Source: Chlamydomonas reinhardtii
Taxonomy: Eukaryota; Chlorophyta; Chlorophyceae; Chlamydomonadales; Chlamydomonadaceae
Length of the DNA stretch: 64,000 nucleotides
Assembly: GCF_000002595.2 (NCBI RefSeq)
Contig: NC_057015.1
Coordinates: 3,172,952 to 3,236,951 of the forward strand
Direction: 5' to 3'
Part shown: one piece after another, positions 54,943 through 64,000 of the stretch
How positions within the stretch are numbered: position 1 is the stretch's first letter
Layout of the letters: each line of letters begins with the position of its first letter
Program-made: the position numbers and the translations under genes
Notes under the pieces: model-generated
What the model was told of the DNA's origin: nothing
Seen by the model: the letters and a program-made list of their open reading frames with translations, nothing else
Databases searched by the model: none

Positions 54943-57074
54943 CGTGGCGAGCTGACGGCTATGGGATACCTATGGTGTGGGAGGAGCTCCACGGAATGGG
55001 CGGTGGGAGTGGCTGCGTGATGAGGGATGTGGACGTGTGCGCATGTGCTGGGTTGCTGGCGAGGGAGCACCGCGTCTTGCAACAGGCAGCAGGCAAGACG
55101 GTGGCTTTGTGCCTTTAGAGTGGCCGTTTGTGAGCGGAGTGGCAGAGCTGAGGGTGTGCGCTGCTGCCAGCTGGCTGGTTATGGCTGGAGGCAGTCACAC
55201 CGAGCGTTTGAGAGGTGTCCAGGACAGGAGCTCAGAAGGCTGGCAGCGGCAGATGTCGTGTGCAGGCACAGCACATCCACACGCGCAGCACGGGTGCGTT
55301 GTATGGTGTGAGCCCACGTTGCGCAGGTGGCGGTGGCATGAGTTTTACCGTTGGCCTTACAGTTGGACCAGGTCGTGTTCGAAATTAGAAGTGACAAGGG
55401 AGGGGTCGACCCGGTGCATGCGAAGCCGCAAGCAGCGTGCCGTCATGTGTACGGCATAAGGCTGTCACTGTGCAAGTCGAGGAACAAGGTTGCGAAAGAG
55501 GTGGGTGCAGATGGCGAGTACCGCGTTACAGTCATGTAGGGACGTCTTGTGTACAGCATGCACGGCAAGAGGCGATCGGCTAACTGTAAGCAGTAGTACG
55601 GTGTGCCGTACGCCAGTGCACCGGAGTATCCTGACATGACGGGAACGCGGGACGCGCTACACTTCATGCACCGGCCAGCACCTCAGCCGGCAAAACATGC
55701 CCGATGACCTTTGCCAAGGCTGCGTCTGGCTGCACCAATGACCTCTCCCGCAGCCGGCACAAAGCAGCAGACTACAGGGGTCAGGGGGCACATAGCAGGC
55801 GGGCGCTACGCAACGTATGCGGCACGAGGCCATTGCCGGCTCGTAGGAAACGCATTGCTTTGGACGTTTGGTGGCCTGGCGCCACGCATGGGCGGTTGTC
55901 AGCAGGCACAGTCCAGCAAGCCCTGTGCGAGACGGGACTGTGCCCCGAACTCTTCTGCTTTGCTGCTCGCAACAATCAGCGGTGCAGCCGTCGGACCCGC
56001 ACACCCTTTGGAGTGCTTGCAGCCTTTCGAGGACGCTATCTTCATACTCTGTCATAGAGCGCAGGGGTACCGGCTTGCCTCGTACCACACGGGATGAGCG
56101 CGACATCCTAATGGCGCGGGTAACCCCGGGCTCTTCACTCCAGGTTATGCGCGGTGCTGTGCAGTGAGGTTGTCCCATAAGGATACGTTTATTGATGCCC
56201 ATGGCAGGCCTGGATTCCGGAGTCCGCACTCGCCGGGAATGCTTGCAGGGTTCACAACGAAGTCGGGAGGGGGAAAAGGTGCGAGGAAATAGGGCCATGG
56301 AGAGGAGCCAAGCGGGGAGATGCGGAGCACAAGATTGTGAATACTGCCAGGCCACATGGCTTGCCTAAATGGTGAAGGACTAGGGGTCCTGCTGCAGACG
56401 GGGCTATGCGGATTATGGGCGCGACGGCGTTATCGGGCGGCTGGGCGGAAACCAGTTGCGGAAACCGCGTCCGTTGGAGGGGGGTTAGTCTGTGCGAGTC
56501 CAAGAAGGCCCGAAGCGGCACTGTATCGGCGCCGCACACAGCCCGACGCGTAACCCCATCTGAAAACGGTGAGTTGCGCCAAATCGCCTGCCATGTGCTG
56601 CTGGTAACGGTGCCGGTACGCTAATGGGTTCGTCTTGCCCTGCACGCTGGACGACCTCTGATGCGCCATCCGTTGACCGTGAACGCGCGGAACTTGGCCT
56701 TTGTCCGGCTGCCACAGTTGTACCGGCAACCTGCGCCATTGAAAGGAGCCGAAAATGATACGCCACATCACTGACAGCGAACTCGGAAACCTGGAAACAA
56801 CTTGGCTGGCGAAAGCTCGCGCCCGCCACTCTCGCTCCGCCACTCTTTGAGTTCTGACACCAGCAGCGGACGCGCGATAATGTCGTGGCTGCCGTGGATG
56901 ATGGCTCCGAACTAGAACTCACTGCGCCTTCGCGCCCCCAAGTCCAAGGGCACCATAATGATTCGGTTCTGCTCTATCACATTTGCAGCAGCAGCAAGAC
57001 GGCAACCCTTAGTTGTTTATAGAGCATTGATGGAGCGTATGACTGGTACTGCCTGAGGTCGCTTGGGCCAGGCA
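54943..57074. other. Intergenic, no supported gene
   Basis: A minus-strand open frame of 232 codons at 55657-56355 and others at 56430-56922 show no domain, no splice partners and atypical Ser/Arg/Cys composition. I treat them as chance. Confidence 0.5.
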
Positions 57075-57510
57075 AAAGACTACAGGGATTGCACTTCAGT
57101 GTATTTGTGTTGGGGCCCTTGGACGGCCATGTGAGCGTGTTCATGTGTAGACCTAGTAGCGTTATACCAGCCCGGCTGACAGGAAGGCAGGGGCGCGAGG
57201 CTCTCAAGGGCCGAGGCATCTGTCAAGTAGCAGAAATGTATGCAGCGGCCGACTTGGCTGTTTCAGACCCCCATTCCTGCAGCAGCAACGCCGCCTGCCA
57301 GTGAGAGTTTGTGGGTAACGCAGAAAACTACTGATACCCGTGAATTGGGCCGGCGACGGGAAGTAGCGACATCGGTGGGCGCCCGGTCGTACAGGGTCGC
57401 GTGCATCAAGGACTCCGCCCAGCAGCCCAAACAGCACGCCACAAACTTGCTCTAGCTACGACGACTGCACGCTTAGCTTACGCTCCACACCACTCATCAC
57501 CACCACCCAC
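57075..57510 (+). repeat. Dispersed repeat, copy 2
   Basis: Copy of 51410-51840. The best-matched part is 57170-57500, with only scattered substitutions. Confidence 0.85.
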
Positions 57511-58298
57511 GCTAGACGTTAAGCCTTTCCATCCGTCCGAAATCCTCAAGCTACCTGCAACCCACTCGCGAGCTCCAGCGTCATTTGGCAATAAGTTCAA
57601 CCAAGCCGAGCGATATCCTCGAGCGGCAGGGCTGGCGTTCCTTGCAGGTGTGAGAGCCGGTAGTGGGTCCGTCGGGGCCGGGCTTCAAGCAACCCAGTGG
57701 CCACCACGCAAATCATCAGCCGATAGCTAGCTAATAAGTTTAGCGAAAGTCACGGGGCTGCAGCAGTGTCGCTTCGGGCTCGCGTGTCGATCGGTTGAAG
57801 CGACGTTGCTTGAAAATTAGTCGGGGCGTAGCGAATCGAAGCCGGTGCAGCAGTACAAAAGCATATCGATGCTGCAGCACTCGAGTGGTAGCGGGCTTCT
57901 TGGGCACCTCGCGGGTAAAACGCGCCCCGCACTTTGCGAGTCGGGTAACTCCTGTCGCGCAACTGGACCGCGAGGCATGCCAAACCGATATAATTTGGTT
58001 TAGTTATTAAATGCATGCGTCCAGGGGAGCAACAGCCTGCGACTGCCGTTGCGAGTCTCTCGGCTGCTGCGCTGCTGTGCTCCGTAGCACCTAGCGACGC
58101 CCTCGACTTCAGCGGTATAACCATGCCCCTCCCCGCATATGCGTACACAGGTTGAGCACAAAGCTTTAGGCCTCAACCGTTTCATCATACATCGTTCGTC
58201 TCTTACTTTGGTGTTGAGGACCTCGCCAACGACGGCCCGCTCTCAGACTCGGCTCTCCGGGCGATAGCCTCCGCCCGCTCCTCCCCTCTCGACCGATA
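57511..58298. other. 5' region of the aurora-like kinase gene
   Basis: No gene is seen. It should contain the kinase promoter and 5' UTR. Confidence 0.5.
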
Positions 58299-60969
58299 AT
58301 GGAGCTGCCTGGATACTATAGCAGCGGCAAGGGGGAGCTCGCATATGGTGAGTTGACCCGTCGCACAATCGGACCCGTCACTTCATGCGCAAGCATCCGC
58401 CCGCGTGCCAGGCGAGCTGCCGATGTGCTGAGAGCTAACGCGTGGCAATAATCGTGGCATGTGCAGATTCATATGAGAAACATGACAAGCAAGGATTCCT
58501 GAAGGGCTTGCTGGGCGGCAAGGACGATGGTGAGTGTGGGCGGTTACCATAGACAGCTGGGCGAGGGAAATGCCTTCCACATCACAAGGCGATAGCAGGG
58601 CAAGCACGCTTGCACATCAGCATGCACGCAGCGGGCACCTCCGCGGCTTTGCACGCTGCACAGAGTCCACCACCGCAGCCTGCTATGGTCACTTGAACCG
58701 ATTGGTGTCCCCCTCCCCGTCCTGCCCGCCTCTCCCCCCGCAGGCAAGAAGGCCTCTCCCAAGGCCTCGCCAGCGCCTGCCTCCCCCTCTGTACCCAAGA
58801 AGTTTATGGACATGATCAGCCCGCTCCTGCTTGGCTCCTCCAACAGCAGCAGCGCCGCCAACAGCCCCGCCAACGCCAAGGCGGCGCAGGCGGCGCCGTC
58901 CGCCTCGGCCTTTTCCAAGGCCGCGGCGGCGCTGCAGCACGCTGCCGCCGACGGCTGCCCGGCGACCATGACTGATGCCCAGAACATGGACCGCGCGATG
59001 TCGTACAACAGCGGCCTGACGGAGTATGTGAACAAGATGAAGATTGACAGCGAGGCCGGCGCCAACGGCCAAGTCGCCGCCGCCGCCGGCAAGCGCAGCA
59101 AGCTGAGCAATGAGAGCACTCTGAGCAGCAGCAGCTCCATGTCCGCCATGAGCGTGCAGTCCAGCCGCTCCGCTGGTGCGCCAGTGGCGCCCATGCCGCA
59201 CCTGACCACCACGCAGCCCGGTGTGGCGCACGTGCACGCGCCGCCCACCAACGTGCATATGCACGGTCACGGTCTGGCGCACGGCCACCACGCCTCGCAC
59301 GCGCACCACCACCACGCGCCCGCGCCCGCGCCCGCCGCCGTTCCCCAGCAGACCCAGCAGCCGCAGCCCGTGGCCGCCGGCCACAAGCCCGGCGCCGCGC
59401 TGAACTCGCACGCCTACGCCTCCAACCTGGACCGCCTGCTGGAGGCCGCGCGCCACTGCCAGCTGCCTCAGTCCGGCCGCCCGCTGCAGCCCATGCCTGC
59501 CGACCCGCTGGCCAACCCGCACCACGGCCCCACCATCCCGCTGGTGGTGTCTCCCAACCTGCCGCCGCGCATGCAGCGGCCGCAGTGGCGCCTCACGGAC
59601 TACCAGCTGGGCGACAAGTTGTACACCGGCTACGCCAGCACTGTCTACAAGGCGGTGTGTCGGGCCTCTGGCGAGGTGGTGGTGCTCAAGATCTACCACC
59701 TCATGTCGGTGTGCGACCTGTACAAGTACCAGATCTACCGCGAGGTCCGCGTGCACTCGAACCTGTGCCACGAGAACATCGTGCACCTGTACGCGGCCTT
59801 CCAGGAGGGCGACAAGGTGATCCTGGTGCAGGAGTATGCCGACGGCTCAGACCTGTTCACGCTGCTGCACAAGTACGGCGGCCGCCTGAGCGAGCGCCTG
59901 GCGGTGCAGCTGGTGCTGGAGCCCTTCCTGCGCGTGCTGCAGTACCTGCACTCCCGCGCCATCATCCACCGGGTGAGTGGCTGACAGCCGTGGCTTTGGC
60001 TCCGCTCCGCTCTGCTGTGTTGCCTTTGCGGTAGTCCGTCAGTAGTAGCCGGGTGTTTTGTGATCTTACTGCTTGCTTACCCTTGGCCACCTGAAGCGAA
60101 ACCGCAACTAAACTCGTACGTGCCCCGCCGCTGCTCCTATTCGTCGCGCGCAGGACATCAAGCCCGAGAACATCCTGTTCAACAAGGCCATGTGCCTCAA
60201 GCTAGGCGACTTCGGCCTGGCCATCGACCTGCGCGAGGAGCGCGCCGTCACCCGCGCCGGCACGCTGGACTACATGGCGCCCGAGGTGCTGCGCTGCCCC
60301 TTCAAGTCGCGGCCCGAGGAGAACAAGGACAACGAGCGCCTGCACTACTCGGCGCGCGTGGACGCCTGGGCTGTGGGCGTGCTTACCTACGAGCTGCTGG
60401 TGGGCTTCCCGCCCTTCTTCGACCAGTCGCGCACCAGCACTGAGGAGCGCATCAACCACTCGATGCCCGCCTTCCCCGCCGGCATGAGCGAGGAGGCCAA
60501 GGCCTTCGTGTCGTCCGCGCTGTCCAAGCACGCCGCTGAGCGCCCCACCATCCTCGAGATGCTGCATCACCCCTGGATCGCCCGCTTCTCCTCGCGCCGC
60601 TCCATGCGCGCCATGCCTGGCGCCGCCTCGCCGCTCGCCTCGCCCGTGCAGCAGCCCCAGCCGCAGCAGCAGACGCCGCGCCGGCCCGCGCCGCCGCCGG
60701 GCGCCACGCCCACCTCGGCCCAGGCCATGCCCGGCTCGCCCGGCACGCCGCTGCGCCCTCCCGCCCCCGTGCCTGCCGGCGGCTTCCCCACTCTCGGCTC
60801 GCTCCTGGCTGCGCCGCAGCTGGACGTGAAGCTGTCTGGCCACATGGGCCACCACGCCGCGCCCGCCTCGCCGCAGTCGCCACTGGTTATGAAGAGCAGC
60901 AGCGAGAGCACGGAGCTGCTCAACTCGCGCTTCAGCCAGGGCAGCAGCAACGCCAGCATGCAGATGTGA
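58299..60969 (+). CDS. ALK: Aurora-like (CALK-type) serine/threonine protein kinase
   Basis: Four exons in phase: 58299-58347, 58467-58529, 58744-59972, 60154-60969; 718 residues. The N-terminal 315 residues are low-complexity with a His-rich patch (residues about 190-205). The kinase domain spans about 318-592: QLGDKLYTGYASTVYKA (the glycine loop keeps only one of the usual glycines), VVLKIYH (Lys about 353), REVRVHSNLCHENIVHLYAA, HRDIKPENIL (split by the last intron after HR), GDFGLA, RAGTLDYMAPEVL, and DAWAVGVLTYELLVGFPPF. The RAGTLDYMAPE activation segment and FFD ... S loop are aurora-like. CALK in Chlamydomonas is an aurora-like kinase involved in flagellar shortening and mating signalling; this is that protein or a paralogue. 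The Ser/Pro-rich tail of about 125 residues is probably regulatory. Confidence 0.9.
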
Positions 60970-62901
60970 AGGGGCGGCGCCCCTGGAGTGCTGCAGCAGC
61001 GGCGCTGCCTGACGGCGTCGTCGTGCTCGACGATGCCGTCGCCGGACGCGTCGGCGCCGCCACCGCTGATGCAATCGTCTCGACGCAGTGATGCCACCGG
61101 TGTTGTTGGAAAAGTGGGAGCGGCCTCGGCGGCGGCAGGCTTCTCGTCGGCTGCGGGCGCGCTCCAGGGGTGCGACTCGGTCGCAGCGCCGGCGGGGTGG
61201 AGCGGGCCTGCCTCGCCGCCCCGCCGGGATGTAGGTATATTTTCTAAATCAAGATCCGTGCAAGGTGACATGTGCGGCGCATTTGTTGGGACCGGCCTTT
61301 GCGGTGTTGACGGCGGCGGCTGCGCGGAATTGTTGCGGCTCGCCGCCTCGCTGCCGGCCGAGACCAACAAGGGCAACAAGCCAGCGTCACGCCGGACCTC
61401 GAGCGTCATCGTCATTCGCCGCCGCCCGGGCACGGCTGCTTCCGAGCCGGCCGCGCCTGTGGGCTGTGTGGTCGACCACCGGGTACTGCAGCCCACCCGC
61501 ACGTGCTTCACCTCAACCACCACTGGTCTGCTGGGCTGGCTCGGGTTTTCATGGTTTGCAGAGAGCACGCAGCAGCAGGAGGACTGAGATCAGGATGGCA
61601 TCGTCTAACACTTCCAAGTGCAGAAGGTAGAGGCAGGCTTCTTAGTTACAATGCAAAGCAATAATTCGTGGTAGGCATCCTAGAGAGACTCACGGGGCGT
61701 AACGCACATTCGGACTGTGGTTGCGGCGGGTGTGTGCCGGGTGGTGTGCAGAATATGTTAGGGCCGGCCGCACCCGTTCGCACAGCTATAGTTTGTCTGT
61801 GTTGTTTCGGTGGTGACTTGTTGTAGCTGGTGGTGGACACACAACATGACAATCCCATTTACTTTGCGTTTTTTGTTTCCGGTTGGGCAGGCGTGCACCC
61901 CTACGGGAGGTAGTGGAATGCGAAGCTTGGCAGAGTGCCCTGCCATGCGAATGCTCACTCTCCCATGCATTGGCTGTCCGGTTGCGAGTTGACTTGTTAT
62001 TTGTGGAGATGCATGCGACTGACATTTAGGCTTACTCTGATTGATTCTTGAGGGCAGGTTGAATGTCGCGATACGGCGCAGTCACCCCCGGCTGACCACA
62101 GAGATAGAGACGCTCTTTAGTGCCCTGCCCTGGGATTTGACGTGCGCTCCCGTTCACCTGTCGCGGGAAGCCCCCTAGCACCTGGCATGGAGGCTGTAAA
62201 CTTGGGTGGTAGTGTAGCCGTAACAGAGATAGACTGGATGTGAGGCGCTGGGTACCGGCTTCTTCGTGTTAGTGCGCAGACTTCGGCGGGGTTAGTATCC
62301 TTCTTTCTCTATCTCTTTTGCTTCTTTGCACCGGCCTTCGGGCCTCTTGCCTATCTATTTAGCCTTTCTTTCCTGAACTGGCAGCTTACGTGCCCAATTC
62401 AGCACTAAGCTAGACTCTAAGTTGGACGGGGGGCTTCATACCTCAACTGTAATCCGCATTTGAGCCACTCGTCCCCGTTCGCACATGTTGGATACCGTAG
62501 CCAATTCTTGGGAGGATGCAATGCCGGGGACAGACAACACCGCAGAAACTTGCCACCGCTAGCCACCGCAAGCTGAAGTCCCTTGGTGCGCGCTTAAGCG
62601 TCTCCACCGTGCACACTCTTACGGCATACGGGGGCAGCAGGCCAGCAGCGGACGACGTAGGCAAGTAGCACCAGTCATGCTTGTCTCATGGCAACAGCAT
62701 TGCAATCTACCGTTTGTAGGCTAGACCTGGACTCTCTGGAGTCAAGGCCTAGCCTGAACGCGTCGCGCTTGCAAGCAGCAATTGATGCGCGGTGGTGCCA
62801 ACTTTCCGATGGGCTTCAGGGCATGGCACACTTCAAGCAGCACCTTTTGCTGCTACGCGCGTACAGCCCCATACTGCCCCTCCCCCCTTGTGCTGATTTA
62901 G
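60970..62901. other. 3' flank of the kinase gene, no further gene seen
   Basis: An open plus-strand frame at 60988-61587 directly follows the kinase stop and is GC-driven. A possible poly(A) signal TGTAA is at 62195-62199, which would make a long 3' UTR; this is uncertain. Confidence 0.4.
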
Positions 62902-63203
62902 GAGATCGCGACACCAACGCGGCAGCCAGCATCCGCCTAATCACCGCATGCCAGGAGGAGGGACTGCCGCGGCCAACGGCGCTCACACGCCCCAACCCTG
63001 GCGGTGGAAGAGGAGGAGGCACACGACAGGGCGGTGGTGGCGACGGCGGTGACAGCGATGGGGACGGCGGGGAAGGTGGAGGAGGACGCAGGCGCGCGCC
63101 TGGCGCAGCGCTGCGAGCGGCGGCAGCAGAGGCGGCGGCAGGTGCTGCCGCCGGCGCTGCCGCTGCGACTGCTGTGCAGCAGGGCGGCGGCGCATATGGC
63201 TAG
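62902..63203 (+). pseudogene. Fanzor (eukaryotic TnpB-like) C-terminal fragment 3
   Basis: After an acceptor-like GATTTAG, the frame reads DRDTNAAASIRLITACQEEG, then LPRPTALTRP, followed by a Gly/Asp-rich and Ala-rich tail and a stop at 63203. DRDxNAAxxI is the RuvC-III signature of TnpB/Fanzor nucleases with catalytic Asp kept, and the RPxxL motif about 20 residues later is shared with the other two fragments. No zinc ribbon is recognised upstream in 62400-62900. The open frame continues to 62688, but that part lacks cysteine pairs. Treated as an isolated last exon or remnant. Confidence 0.6.
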
Positions 63204-64000
63204 ATAGAGACAGTTTTGTACGCATGCCGTCCGGCCTAAGTCCGTCGACGAGGAGAAGCCGGCAGCCGATAGCCCCCATACACCCCGCTAACCGATCCCA
63301 AGTGGTCACAAACGCGTAGGGCGAAGGCGGTCCCGTCACTGGATGGTGCCTGATGGTGGCCGCGCTTTGCGGGTGGGCGCAGCGCCTGGACGAGGGGCGG
63401 TGGCTGAGGCCCCCGGTTAACCCCGAGACCAGGAGAAGATGAAAAGGCCGCGGATTCTGCAAAAGCAGCCCGGAAAAACTTCGACGCCTCAGTGCTCGGC
63501 TTGGGGAGGCGAGGCAGCAGGTAGCGGGGCGACCAGGAGCAGCGTGGCTGGGCAGTGGCCGAGGGCAGGAGTCACAGCAGGAGTGTGCGTCCTTCCGCGC
63601 TGAACGGCTGCTCGGTGCTGTTTCGACAGTGGGGGTTGCTTCATGCGACACGACAAGTGCGCAAGCCAACACCACTGACCGGCAGTGCAGGCGGAGGGGG
63701 GGGAGGGGGGCGGAGGACAGCGACAAGGCAGTCTTGCGGTGCGTCGGCCCGTCGCCGGATACCTCCGGCAACACATCATATACTGCATATGAGCAGCATT
63801 TACATCTAGCCACTGGACATTGGCGAGCCCAGGTTAGCGAAGGTTGGAGACCTTGTCATCGGATGCATGGGCAAGGGCCCAGGCGTCTTTGCCTGCGCTC
63901 GCGCAGGTGTCAGTTCCTTTTGCGAGTTGCATATTCGGGTACTCTCCCGATTATCCTCGTCTATCTCTCTTTAACAAAAGCCAGGTTAGTGCATCGGCGG
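63204..64000. other. 3' flank of Fanzor fragment 3, no gene seen
   Basis: Holds a GC-rich interrupted palindrome GTGGCTGAGGCCCCCGG at about 63388-63406, roughly 190 nt after the stop, a weak analogue of the motif downstream of fragments 1 and 2. Nothing else recognised. Confidence 0.35.

Noticed and set aside
55657-56355. 232-codon minus-strand open frame
   Set aside because: No start context, domain, splice partners or similarity to anything I know; composition fits chance in GC-rich DNA.
60988-61587. 199-codon plus-strand frame after the kinase stop
   Set aside because: Lies in the probable 3' UTR, has no conserved motif and no splice link to the kinase.
62688-62901. Open frame upstream of and continuous with Fanzor fragment 3
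   Set aside because: It lacks cysteine pairs or RuvC motifs and is separated from the RuvC-III part by an acceptor-like GATTTAG, so I do not join it.

Overview
This window looks like nuclear DNA of a volvocine green alga close to Chlamydomonas. The DNA is GC-rich and the genes are split by many short GT-AG introns. Intergenic DNA is full of (TG)n runs, minisatellites and dispersed repeats, and TGTAA poly(A) signals follow some genes. The gene set (aurora-like kinase, GRIP golgin, ribosomal protein eS7, cathepsin Z, multi-exon cyclic-nucleotide phosphodiesterases) fits. I cannot name the species from sequence alone.

Layout: 1-7.1 kb holds two paralogous cyclic-nucleotide phosphodiesterase genes transcribed away from each other; the minus-strand copy runs off the left edge. 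7.9-17.4 kb is a repeat-rich stretch. It has two near-identical copies of a ~2 kb segment, a 107-bp inverted repeat, an ankyrin-type pseudogene ending at a transposon end, a 152-bp insertion with target duplication, and a LINE remnant. 17.5-21.5 kb holds (TG)n tracts, hairpins and the first Fanzor-type (eukaryotic TnpB-like) fragment. 21.8-46.6 kb is the main gene-dense block: GRIP golgin (+), second Fanzor fragment (-), CGR1/CCDC86 rRNA-processing protein (-) head to head with a tail-anchored C2-like protein (+), RPS7 (+), cathepsin Z (+), and a very large low-complexity protein with a CRAL-TRIO domain (+). 46.6-48.9 kb is repeats. 48.9-53.1 kb is a nine-exon acid lipase (-), head to head with a short conserved protein of probable plastid type (+). 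55-58 kb is mostly repeats and unassigned DNA. 58.3-61.0 kb is an aurora/CALK-like kinase (+). The right end carries a third Fanzor-type C-terminal fragment.

The most interesting signal is the set of three separate Fanzor C-terminal modules (zinc ribbon and/or RuvC-III region, each ending in an RPxxL motif). Two of them share an intron at the same codon boundary. The same two are followed, 209 and 221 nt after the stop codon, by the same GGGCTCAGCCC palindrome and a CTTTTCC tail. The 3' flank of the first one also occurs alone at 47.5 kb. This is what one would expect of remnants of RNA-guided-nuclease transposon cargo with a structured 3' non-coding part, but the guide-RNA role is inference. 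Exon boundaries below come from reading splice signals and reading-frame phase by eye.
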